Made by a program: the position numbers and the translations under genes. Below, piece by piece: positions 6,501-12,364 of a stretch of 12,364 nt of DNA. The notes under the pieces are model-generated. The model saw nothing but the letters and a program-made list of their open reading frames with translations, searched no databases and had not been told where the DNA came from. The DNA is from JBBSHS01 sp038232515 (GTDB lineage Bacteria > Actinomycetota > Acidimicrobiia > Acidimicrobiales > JAUJNH01), in contig JBBSHS010000071.1 of the NCBI GenBank assembly GCA_038232515.1, positions 1 to 12,364 on the forward strand. Reading direction: 5' to 3'. Positions within the stretch are counted from its first letter, which is position 1. Each line of letters starts with the position of its first letter.

Positions 6501-6536
6501 ATGGTCGGCGGTGCTCAGCGGCGCCGGCGGCGATAG
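6501..6536 (+). other. Possible leader peptide with five consecutive arginine codons
   Basis: ATG at 6501 opens an 11-codon frame (MVGGAQRRRRR) ending in TAG at 6534-6536. GAGGGG at 6482-6487 could be a ribosome-binding site, but its 13-base spacing is longer than ideal. The five arginine codons are consecutive, and the stop lies inside the first arm of the alternative hairpins at 6533-6600. It may equally be chance in GC-rich DNA, where CGG/CGC runs are common. Confidence 0.2.
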
Positions 6537-6600
6537 CTTGGGTGAAGAGTGCCGCCCGTCTCCAAGCTGTGAAGGGTCAAATCGTGCGGTCGACAGCTTG
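6533..6600 (+). promoter_or_regulatory. Mutually exclusive hairpins in the phosphatase leader
   Basis: Three segments compete for pairing. Arm 1 ATAGCTTGG (6533-6541) pairs with arm 2 CCAAGCTGT (6562-6570) over 9 bp with one G-U and a 20-base loop. Arm 2 bases 6563-6570 (CAAGCTGT) also pair perfectly over 8 bp with arm 3 ACAGCTTG (6593-6600), with a 22-base loop. Both cannot form at once, which is the layout of attenuators and some riboswitches. No U-tract follows arm 3, so a terminator output is not obvious. The pairings are read from sequence; function is inference. Confidence 0.35.
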
Positions 6601-6706
6601 CTCTGGGCCTGGGTGGGGCGGTGGTTGGAATGGCAAGAACATGGCAGCGGCGGGGGCAGGTCCATGCCGGCCGGGCCGAATGCCTGATCGCCGGTCCCTG
6701 CAATGA

Positions 6707-8020
6707 GTGACCGAGCCAGCAATGAATGACGGAGCCGTCGCCCGGTCGGCCCCCATGGTGGCCGACCCACGTCCCGACCCGGGCTTTTCGCCCGACGGAC
6801 CGTTCGACGACCTGGCCGCCCTGGCCGCCTGCGTCTTCCAGGTGGCCGTGGGCTTCGTCAGCGTCGTCGAACCCGCCCGCACGCGGTTCCTGGGCCGTCA
6901 CGGCATGACCGTCGAGCACGCGCCTCGGTCTGCGGGCCTGTGGCCCTCCCACCTGTCCGACGGCGACGTGTACGTGGTGCCGGACGCCCGACTCGTTCCC
7001 GCGGCCACGGCCAATCCGCTGGTGGCGGACGGGATGGGGCTTCGCTTCTACGCTGCGGCACCGCTGCGGGCCAGCGGTGGCCGGCTGATCGGCACGCTGG
7101 GCGTGGCCGGGCGCCATCCCCGCAGCGTCACCTCCGAGGAACGGGACATCCTGCGGCGTCTGGCCCGCCTGGTGGTGCGCGAGATGGAGATGAGCGACGC
7201 CGCCCGCCAACTGGAGGTCCTCCAGGCCGAGAGCCGTCGCCTGGAGGCGTCGGCCACGGCGGCCGTGGACGAGGTGGCCGACGCCTTCCGCGCTGCGCTC
7301 CTACCGGGGCGGCTACCCGAGATCCCCGGCATCGACCTCGCCGCCGCCCATCAACCGTTGCATCCCAGCGAGATCGGTGGAGATTTCTTCGACGTCTTCC
7401 CCGTCGCCCGGTCGACCTGGGGTGTCGTCATAGGCGACGTCTGCGGCAAGGGCCCTCGCGCCGGGGCGGTCAGCGCCACCGCCCGTCACACCCTGCGGGC
7501 CGCCGCCTTGGACCACAGCAGTCCCGGCCAGGTGCTCACTGTGCTGAACAACGCCCTTCTGTCCGAGCACGACGACGGTTCCGACCCTCGCTTCTGCACG
7601 GTCGTCTACGCCCGGCTCCGAGCCCGGCGCTGGGGCTACGAAGCGACCATGGCCTGCGGAGGCCATCCGCTGCCCCGGGTGATCGACCGGGATGGGAACG
7701 TAGAGTGCGCCGGCAGACCGGGCATGCTCGTCGGCTGCTTCGCCGACGCCACCTTCCCCGAGGCCCACTGCTACCTCGGGGCGGGCTACAGCATGGTCCT
7801 GTTCACCGACGGCGTCACCGAAGCCCGCACGGCGTCGGGGATGATGGGGGCCCACGGCGTGGACGCCATCCTCGGCCGGTACGGCTGGCGCGACGCCGCC
7901 GACATCGCCAACCACCTCACCCGGATCGCCACACCCGACGGCGGTCGTCAACGCGACGACGTTGCCGTCCTCGCCCTTCGGATCGACTCGTCGGCCCGCC
8001 GCCATTTCCGTCACGCCTGA
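6707..8020 (+). CDS. GAF-domain SpoIIE/PP2C-type serine phosphatase (RsbU-like)
   Basis: A 437-residue cytoplasmic protein. A GAF-like sensor domain covers about 30-165 (FYAAAPLRASGG and IGTLGVAG are typical), a helical linker follows (160-195), and a PP2C/SpoIIE phosphatase domain covers about 205-427. The manganese-binding acidic residues are present: GGDFFDVF (D226), GDVCGKGP (D244), FTDGVTEAR (D368) and QRDDVAVLAL (D417, D418), with CGGHPLP (317-323) also typical. It is probably active. Such proteins usually dephosphorylate an anti-anti-sigma factor (STAS protein) to switch on an alternative sigma factor, but no STAS, anti-sigma or sigma gene is in this window, so it acts on targets elsewhere. 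The GAF ligand is unknown. The start is GTG 6707 or ATG 6722; neither has a clear ribosome-binding site. Confidence 0.9.
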   Translation: MTEPAMNDGAVARSAPMVADPRPDPGFSPDGPFDDLAALAACVFQVAVGFVSVVEPARTRFLGRHGMTVEHAPRSAGLWPSHLSDGDVYVVPDARLVPAATANPLVADGMGLRFYAAAPLRASGGRLIGTLGVAGRHPRSVTSEERDILRRLARLVVREMEMSDAARQLEVLQAESRRLEASATAAVDEVADAFRAALLPGRLPEIPGIDLAAAHQPLHPSEIGGDFFDVFPVARSTWGVVIGDVCGKGPRAGAVSATARHTLRAAALDHSSPGQVLTVLNNALLSEHDDGSDPRFCTVVYARLRARRWGYEATMACGGHPLPRVIDRDGNVECAGRPGMLVGCFADATFPEAHCYLGAGYSMVLFTDGVTEARTASGMMGAHGVDAILGRYGWRDAADIANHLTRIATPDGGRQRDDVAVLALRIDSSARRHFRHA

Positions 8021-8051
8021 CCGACGCCAGCGCCGGACCAGCCGGGCCCGC

Positions 8052-8075
8052 ACCGGCCACCGTCGCTCGGCCGGT
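8052..8075. terminator. GC hairpin between convergent genes, possible bidirectional terminator
   Basis: ACCGGCC (8052-8058) and GGCCGGT (8069-8075) form a perfect 7-bp stem with a 10-base loop, in the 94-bp gap between the convergent phosphatase and ogt genes. There is no T-tract on either side, which is not unusual for high-GC actinobacteria but lowers confidence. Confidence 0.4.
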
Positions 8076-8114
8076 AGCCGAAGCCCTCACACGCGGCGTC
8101 GTCGGTGTCGTAGG

Positions 8115-8618
8115 TCAGCGGCGGGCGTGGACCACCTCGTGGGCCAGGGCCCGCTCCTTGGCCGGTACGCCCCAGGCAAATCCGTGGGCGGCACCGTCGG
8201 CCCGTACCACGCGATGGCAGGGGACGAACAACGACGTCGGGTTGGTGGCGCATCCCCGTCCGGCGGCACGGGCGCTGGCCGAGCCGAGGGCGGCGGCCAG
8301 CCCACCGTAGGTGAGCGGACGGCCGGCGGGGATGCGGCGCAACTCGGCCCAGGCCCGGCGCTGGAACGGGCTGCCGTCGACGTCGACAGCCACGCTGAGG
8401 GGTGCCTCGACGTCGCCCTCGCACCAGGCGAGGACGGCATCCGACGCTCCGTCGACATGGGCCACCTCCTCGATGGGCTCGTTTCGCAGCCGGCGAGGCA
8501 CAAGGATGACGACCTCTTCGAGCGAGGCGCTGAAGCCTGCGGCGCAGACCGCCGTGCCCGTGCTGATCAGCGTGTAGGGCCCGGCGGGGGTGTCGTGGAC
8601 GGCCGTCAGCAGTGTCAT
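8115..8618 (-). CDS. ogt: Methylated-DNA--protein-cysteine S-methyltransferase (O6-alkylguanine repair)
   Basis: A 167-residue suicide repair enzyme that moves the alkyl group from O6-alkylguanine (and O4-alkylthymine) to its own cysteine. The acceptor motif is PCHRV (133-137, C134). The DNA-binding region SPFQRRAWAELRRIPAG...LTYGGLAAALGS (83-113), with conserved Tyr104, precedes it, and RGCATNP (121-127) is the usual segment before the active site. Length matches the family. ATG at 8616-8618 is preferred over the frame's earlier ATG (8825), which would run into the upstream gene. A ribosome-binding site GGAG lies 7 bases before ATG 8618 (complement of 8626-8629). It follows adaA-alkA by 31 bp on the same strand, so it is very likely the second gene of an alkylation-response operon. 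Confidence 0.95.
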   Translation of the reverse strand: MTLLTAVHDTPAGPYTLISTGTAVCAAGFSASLEEVVILVPRRLRNEPIEEVAHVDGASDAVLAWCEGDVEAPLSVAVDVDGSPFQRRAWAELRRIPAGRPLTYGGLAAALGSASARAAGRGCATNPTSLFVPCHRVVRADGAAHGFAWGVPAKERALAHEVVHARR

Positions 8619-8649
8619 CGGATATCTCCGGTCACGGTAGGTGCGGGAG

Positions 8650-10098
8650 TCATAGGCGGGGCCCGCTACCAGTGGTCGGAGCGGGTAGGGCGTGGGCCCA
8701 CAGAAGGTGGGCGGCATAGGAGCGCCACGGGCTCCAGGCCAAGGCCCGGGCGCCCAGCGCCCGCTCGTCGAGGCCCAGCACCCGGCGCAGGCCCAGGTCG
8801 CTGGCCGGGAGCCGGTCGGGATCACCGAGGGCCGTACTGGCCACGATCGACGCCGTCCAGGGCCCGATACCGGGCAGGGCCAGCAGACCTGAGACCGTCT
8901 CGTCCCGGTCGGCGCTGCCGTCGAGCACGAGCCGTCGGTCGGCCACGGCCCCGGCCAGCGCCTGCACGGCGATCCGGCGGCCGCCGGTCAGTCCCAGGCT
9001 CGACAGGTCGGTGCCGGCCACGGCGTCGGCGGTGGGGAAGCGGTGGGTAAGTGTGCCCACGGGTTCGGCCAGCGGCCGGCCGCAGGCCTGTACGAGCCGG
9101 CCGGCCAACGTGCACGCCCCCGCCACCGAGACCTGCTGGCCCAACACGGCCCGCACCGCGGTCTCGAAGCCGTCGACCGATCCGGGCACGCGCACACCGG
9201 GCCGAGCGGCCATCAGCGGCCGGAGACCAGGGTCGGCCCCCAGCACGTCCCTGACCGCCTCCGGATCGGCCCCCAGGTCCAAGAGCCGGCGCAGCCGTTG
9301 CACCAGGGGCCCGATGCCGGCAACCGGGCCGGACACGATCCGCACCACGATGGCCCCGAGGCCTGAGGTGGCGGCCGACAGGTCGGCTTCGGCGACGTGC
9401 TCGCCGATCACCCGGCGGTAGGTGGGCCCCACGATCTCCTCCACCCCCGGGGTGCGGTGGCCGGTGAACCAGGCCAGCAGCCCGTCGGAGCTCAGCGGGG
9501 GCCGGAAGGGCAGGTGCAGGACGATCCCGGCGGCCGGCGCCGCCGTCCGCCGCAGGTCCCGGGGAGCCACGGCGTAGGCGGTGCGCATGGCGCCGTTGAA
9601 CCGACGCACGCTGGCGTAGCCGGAGGCGAAGGCGATGTCGGTGATGGTCAGGTCGGTCTGCTCGATCAGTGCCCGAGCCAGCTGCAGCCGCTGGCTGGCG
9701 GCCACGGCCGAAGGCCCGGCCCCCAGCTCGGCGGCGAAGAGCCGCCGGAGGTGACGTTCACCGACGGCCAATCGCCGGGCCAGTCCCCGAACCCCCTCGG
9801 CGTCGACCACGCCGTCGCCGATGAGGCGCAGCCCCCGGCCCACAAGATCGCCCCGCCGGTCCCAGTCTGGGTCTCCGGGTGCGGCGTCGGGCCGGCAGCG
9901 CTTGCAGGCCCGGAAGCCGTCCTGCTCAGCCGCCGCCGGGCACGGGTAGAAGCGGACGTTGCCGGTCATGGGCGTGCGCGCCGGGCAGCTGGGCCGACAG
10001 TAGATGCCGGTGGTCAGCACCGCCGTCGTGAAGCGGCCGTCGAAGCGGGTGTCGCGGCTGCGCACGGCCCGGTAGCACGCCTCGTGGTCCAGTGTCAC
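8650..10098 (-). CDS. AdaA-AlkA fusion: methyl-sensing AraC regulator plus 3-methyladenine DNA glycosylase
   Basis: A 482-residue three-part protein. The Ada N-terminal domain (1-75) has the zinc cysteines C34, C38 (YCRPSCPAR) and C65, C68 (ACKRC); methyl transfer from a DNA methylphosphotriester to the first would activate it. An AraC-type helix-turn-helix domain (about 85-185) includes the second helix pair at ITDIAFASGYASVRRFN. An AlkA domain (about 190-482) has the helix-hairpin-helix LPGIGPWTA (408-416) and catalytic Asp434 in PASDLGLRR; it excises 3-methyladenine and related bases. It lacks the O6-methyltransferase domain of E. coli Ada, which is supplied by the next gene. From memory, the same split is found in Mycobacterium tuberculosis (alkA and ogt adjacent). 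The GTG start at 10098 is chosen because GGAGG lies 8 bases upstream and the protein then begins TLDHEACYRAV; ATG at 10125 is the alternative. Confidence 0.93.
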   Translation of the reverse strand: MTLDHEACYRAVRSRDTRFDGRFTTAVLTTGIYCRPSCPARTPMTGNVRFYPCPAAAEQDGFRACKRCRPDAAPGDPDWDRRGDLVGRGLRLIGDGVVDAEGVRGLARRLAVGERHLRRLFAAELGAGPSAVAASQRLQLARALIEQTDLTITDIAFASGYASVRRFNGAMRTAYAVAPRDLRRTAAPAAGIVLHLPFRPPLSSDGLLAWFTGHRTPGVEEIVGPTYRRVIGEHVAEADLSAATSGLGAIVVRIVSGPVAGIGPLVQRLRRLLDLGADPEAVRDVLGADPGLRPLMAARPGVRVPGSVDGFETAVRAVLGQQVSVAGACTLAGRLVQACGRPLAEPVGTLTHRFPTADAVAGTDLSSLGLTGGRRIAVQALAGAVADRRLVLDGSADRDETVSGLLALPGIGPWTASIVASTALGDPDRLPASDLGLRRVLGLDERALGARALAWSPWRSYAAHLLWAHALPAPTTGSGPRL

Positions 10099-10106
10099 AT
10101 CCCCAT

Positions 10107-10111
10107 CCTCC
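10107..10111 (-). promoter_or_regulatory. Ribosome-binding site GGAGG for adaA-alkA
   Basis: On the minus strand GGAGG ends 8 bases before GTG at 10096-10098. It is the strongest Shine-Dalgarno in the window and decides the start, because it lies downstream of the alternative ATG at 10125. Confidence 0.6.
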
Positions 10112-10130
10112 ACCCTGGTGGCCATCCGGA

Positions 10131-10148
10131 CTGGCCACTTTCGGCCAG
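10131..10148. promoter_or_regulatory. Dyad CTGGCC-N6-GGCCAG, possible operator of the repair operon
   Basis: A perfect 6-bp inverted repeat with a 6-base centre, 33 bases upstream of the adaA-alkA start, in the 148-bp gap shared with the divergent uppP gene. Autoregulation by Ada-type AraC regulators makes an operator here plausible, but the site does not match the E. coli Ada box, and AraC proteins often bind direct rather than inverted repeats. Confidence 0.3.
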
Positions 10149-10234
10149 GGCAGCAAGGCGGTCGACGCCGACGTCCCACCGCGGCTCGGACGGCACCACG
10201 GCGTCCGGTATCGGCCACCGTGCCAGGTGACGGG

Positions 10235-10240
10235 CAGACT
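10235..10240 (+). promoter_or_regulatory. -10-like hexamer CAGACT for a leaderless uppP transcript
   Basis: CAGACT lies 6 bases before GTG at 10247, the same geometry as TAGACT before the acyltransferase. No Shine-Dalgarno precedes the start. The first base departs from TANNNT and no -35 is evident. Confidence 0.35.
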
Positions 10241-10246
10241 CCCCCG

Positions 10247-11155
10247 GTGCATTCGTCCATCTCCTACGTCCAGGCCATCGTCATCGGGTTGCTCCAGGGC
10301 CTGACCGAGCTGTTCCCGATCTCCAGCCTCGGCCACTCCGTCCTGCTGCCGGCGTGGATAGGGCATTCCTGGTCACAGCTGGTAGGCCAGGAGAACGCCA
10401 AGGAGTCGCACTACCTCGCCTTCCTCGTCGGCCTGCACGTGGCCACCGCGCTCGCCCTGCTGGTCCACTACCGATCGCAATGGGCTGGCATCATCGCTGG
10501 CGGCTGGGCCACGGTCCGTGAACGCAAGGTGATGACCAAGACGCCCGACCAGCGCCTGTTCTGGCTGCTCGTCGTGGTGACCATTCCCGTCGGGGTGCTC
10601 GGCTTGGCCTTCGAGCACATCCTGCGCACGGCGTTCGCCAAACCACTGGCCGCCTCGGTGTTCCTCACCGTCAACGGCGCCATCCTCCTCGCCGGCGAGC
10701 GGCTGCGGCACCGCACCCAGGTCAAGGCCCTCGCCGCCCGGGAGGGCACCACCGAGGAGGGCGGCCGCCGGCTCGACACCCTGGACCTGAAGGAGGGCTT
10801 CTTCATCGGCATCGGCCAGTCGCTGGCGTTGCTGGCCGGTATCAGCCGGTCGGGGGTGACAATGGTGGCCGGGCTCATCCGTGGTCTGGACCACGAAGAT
10901 GCCGCCCGCTTCTCCTTCCTGGCCGCCACCCCGGTGATCCTCGCCGCCGGGGTGTACAAGTTGAACGACCTGGTGGGACCGAACGGCAGTGGCATCCGCG
11001 GCCAGGTGCTGGTCGGCAGCATCTGCGCCTTCTGCGCCGCCTACGCGGCCGTACGGTTCCTGGAGCGCTTCTTCCAGACCCGCACCCTGCTCCCTTTCGC
11101 CGTCTACTCGCTTGTCGTGGGGGCGGCATCGGTCATCAGGTTCGGCCTCTTCTAG
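10247..11155 (+). CDS. uppP: Undecaprenyl-diphosphate phosphatase (UppP/BacA family)
   Basis: A 302-residue polytopic membrane enzyme that removes a phosphate from undecaprenyl diphosphate, recycling the lipid carrier for peptidoglycan and other glycans and giving low-level bacitracin resistance. Both family motifs are present: QGLTELFPISSLGH (17-30; Q17, E21, S27, H30) and GISRSG (198-203, R201) preceded by GIGQSLALL. Q17 occupies the position often held by Glu, an accepted variant. A hydrophilic insert (about 152-183, rich in Arg, Glu and Lys) separates the two halves. The frame is open upstream to 10118, but GTG at 10247 puts the N-terminus directly before the conserved first helix and has a -10-like box 6 bases away. 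Divergent from adaA-alkA; fumC follows by 107 bp on the same strand. Confidence 0.95.
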   Translation: MHSSISYVQAIVIGLLQGLTELFPISSLGHSVLLPAWIGHSWSQLVGQENAKESHYLAFLVGLHVATALALLVHYRSQWAGIIAGGWATVRERKVMTKTPDQRLFWLLVVVTIPVGVLGLAFEHILRTAFAKPLAASVFLTVNGAILLAGERLRHRTQVKALAAREGTTEEGGRRLDTLDLKEGFFIGIGQSLALLAGISRSGVTMVAGLIRGLDHEDAARFSFLAATPVILAAGVYKLNDLVGPNGSGIRGQVLVGSICAFCAAYAAVRFLERFFQTRTLLPFAVYSLVVGAASVIRFGLF

Positions 11156-11226
11156 TTGCGGGCACGGCCCGGCAGACCCGGACGGCGTGCGCTCCGCCGG
11201 CGGGCCTCGACGCTGGCCGGTGACGC

Positions 11227-11245
11227 GCCCGGGTCGTGCCTGGGC
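11227..11245. repeat. Hairpin GCCCGGG-N5-CCTGGGC between uppP and fumC
   Basis: A 7-bp stem (one G-U) with a 5-base loop, just upstream of the fumC -10-like box and overlapping where a -35 would lie. It could be a weak terminator for uppP or an operator for fumC. There is no T-tract. Confidence 0.3.
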
Positions 11246-11249
11246 CGGG

Positions 11250-11255
11250 CATAGT
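11250..11255 (+). promoter_or_regulatory. -10-like hexamer CATAGT for a leaderless fumC transcript
   Basis: CATAGT lies 7 bases before ATG at 11263, again with no Shine-Dalgarno sequence. It suggests fumC has its own start rather than relying only on read-through from uppP. Confidence 0.35.
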
Positions 11256-11262
11256 TCGTCCC

Positions 11263-12364
11263 ATGGCCAGACACAGCGACGGTGGCCCGGGCACGGACCT
11301 GGACAGAGAGCGAGCCGGGGTTCACTACCGGGTCGAGCACGACTCGATGGGCGAGGTGCGGGTTCCGGCCAGGGCCAAATGGCAGGCCCAGACACAGCGG
11401 GCGATCGAGAACTTCCCGATCTCGGGGCGGCCCGTCGACCGTTCGTTGATCGCCGCGTTGGCCGCCATCAAGGGTGCGGCCGCCGTCGTCAACGCCGGTC
11501 TGGGCGCCGTCGGCCAGGAAATCGCCGATGCCGTCGCCGCCGCTGCCGGGGAGGTGGCCCGGGGCGACTGGGACGCCGAGTTCCCGGTCGACGTCTACCA
11601 GACCGGCTCCGGCACCTCAACGAACATGAACATGAACGAGGTGCTGGCCACGCTGGCCACCGAGCGCATGGGCGGCTCGCCCGTGGTGCACCCGAACGAC
11701 CATGTGAACGCCAGCCAGTCCAGCAATGACGTGTTCCCTTCGGCCATCCACCTGGCCGCCGCCCACGAGATCTCGGTCACCCTGATCCCGGCTCTGGCCG
11801 GCCTCGCTGAGGCGCTGCGCACCAAGCAGCAGCAGTTCGCCACCGTGGTGAAGTCGGGCCGGACCCATCTCATGGACGCCACCCCCGTGACCCTGGGGCA
11901 GGAGTTCGGCGGGTACGCGGCGGCGGTGGAGCACGGCATCGAGCGGCTCCAGGCCACTCTGCCCAGGGTGGGTGAGCTGCCACTCGGGGGCACGGCCGTG
12001 GGCAGCGGGCTCAACGCCCCGCCCCAGTTCGCACCTCGCGTCATCGCCCGGCTGGCCGAGCAGCTCGGGCTGCCCCTGACCGAGGCCCGTGACCACTTCG
12101 AGGCTCAGGGCGCCCGCGACGCGCTCGTGGAGTGCTCCGGAGTGCTGCGCACGAACGCCGTGAGCCTCTACAAGTGCGCCAACGACCTGCGTTGGATGGC
12201 GTCGGGGCCGCGCACCGGCCTGTCGGAGATCCGCATCCCCGATCTTCAGCCCGGCTCGTCGATCATGCCCGGCAAGGTCAACCCGGTCCTGTGCGAGGCG
12301 GTGGGCCAGGTCGTGGCCCAGGTCATCGGCAACGACGCCGCCGTCGTCTTCGGTGGCGCGGCCG
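11263..12364 (+). CDS. fumC: Fumarate hydratase class II, 3' end beyond the window
   Basis: The first 367 residues of an iron-independent fumarase (fumarate to L-malate, TCA cycle, cytoplasm). The family usually has about 460-470 residues, so roughly 100 C-terminal residues lie outside. All visible signatures are present: GSGTSTNMN (115-123), HPNDHVNASQSSND (143-156), SGRTHLMDATP (198-208, catalytic-site H202), GGTAVGSGLN and the superfamily signature GSSIMPGKVNP (331-341). These, especially HPNDHVN and the TSTNMN form, favour fumarase over aspartase or argininosuccinate lyase. A short hydrophilic N-terminal extension (about 17 residues) precedes YRVEHDSMGEVRVP. ATG 11263 is the start; no ribosome-binding site but a leaderless-type box. 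Confidence 0.95.
   Translation, partial: MARHSDGGPGTDLDRERAGVHYRVEHDSMGEVRVPARAKWQAQTQRAIENFPISGRPVDRSLIAALAAIKGAAAVVNAGLGAVGQEIADAVAAAAGEVARGDWDAEFPVDVYQTGSGTSTNMNMNEVLATLATERMGGSPVVHPNDHVNASQSSNDVFPSAIHLAAAHEISVTLIPALAGLAEALRTKQQQFATVVKSGRTHLMDATPVTLGQEFGGYAAAVEHGIERLQATLPRVGELPLGGTAVGSGLNAPPQFAPRVIARLAEQLGLPLTEARDHFEAQGARDALVECSGVLRTNAVSLYKCANDLRWMASGPRTGLSEIRIPDLQPGSSIMPGKVNPVLCEAVGQVVAQVIGNDAAVVFGGAA

Larger units (their letters stand above)
6417..6706 (+). other. 290-base intergenic leader rich in inverted repeats
   Basis: No credible protein gene fills this gap; the open frames across it are extensions or shadows of neighbours. At its start GCCGGC (6423-6428) can pair with GCCGGC (6442-6447), or alternatively CGGCAA (6425-6430) with TTGCCG (6448-6453). 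Next come a CTGCGCAG palindrome (6456-6463), an 11-codon ORF with an arginine run (6501-6536) and three complementary AGCTTG-type segments (6533-6600). It matches no riboswitch class I can recognise. It probably contains the promoter and 5' leader of the phosphatase, but I cannot place a -10 element with confidence. Confidence 0.4.

Noticed and set aside
8618..8825. Longer Ogt start at 8825
   Set aside because: The extra 69 residues overlap the adaA-alkA 3' end, and ATG at 8618 has a proper GGAG site and the normal family N-terminus.
1..12364. Defence island, prophage, insertion sequence or CRISPR array
   Set aside because: No transposase, integrase, phage gene, Cas protein or regular repeat-spacer series was seen. 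The Cas4-like nuclease has no cas neighbours.

Overview
The window is uniformly GC-rich DNA with strongly G/C-ending codons, frequent GTG starts and few Shine-Dalgarno sites. Several genes instead have a -10-like hexamer 6-7 bases before the start codon, as in leaderless transcripts. Gene content (a galE2-like SDR beside a PlsC-like acyltransferase, an AdaA-AlkA fusion beside ogt, an OatA-like AT3-SGNH protein, a GAF-SpoIIE phosphatase) points to an actinobacterium (Actinomycetota). An Acidimicrobiia-like lineage is my guess and is not proven by the sequence. I see no insertion sequence, prophage, CRISPR array or plasmid function, so this looks like ordinary chromosome.

Layout. (1) 1-138: the 3' end of an unidentified plus-strand gene, followed by a 15-codon ORF that overlaps its stop. 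(2) 144-2120, minus strand: an acyltransferase then an atypical SDR, probably one transcription unit. (3) 2195-3781, plus strand, divergent from the acyltransferase: a PD-(D/E)XK nuclease made of two related halves, then a small tRNA with a UAA anticodon but no long variable arm. (4) 3934-5745, minus strand: a membrane O-acyltransferase with an extracytoplasmic SGNH domain. (5) 5955-8020, plus strand: an unknown alanine/proline-rich protein, a 290-base leader full of inverted repeats, and a GAF-SpoIIE/PP2C phosphatase. (6) 8115-10098, minus strand: an alkylation-repair operon, adaA-alkA then ogt. (7) 10247-12364, plus strand: undecaprenyl-diphosphate phosphatase (uppP), then fumarase class II (fumC), cut by the window end.

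Functional themes. Envelope and lipid work (PlsC-like, SDR, AT3-SGNH, UppP) alternates with DNA repair and nuclease functions (Fe-S nuclease, AdaA-AlkA, Ogt). The repair operon is self-contained: AdaA-AlkA would sense and repair methylation damage and drive its own operon, and Ogt supplies the O6-alkylguanine activity that AdaA-AlkA lacks. The points most worth a second look are the duplicated nuclease with two Cys4 sets but one catalytic site, the short UAA tRNA, the mutually exclusive hairpins before the SpoIIE phosphatase, and the repeated leaderless-promoter pattern.
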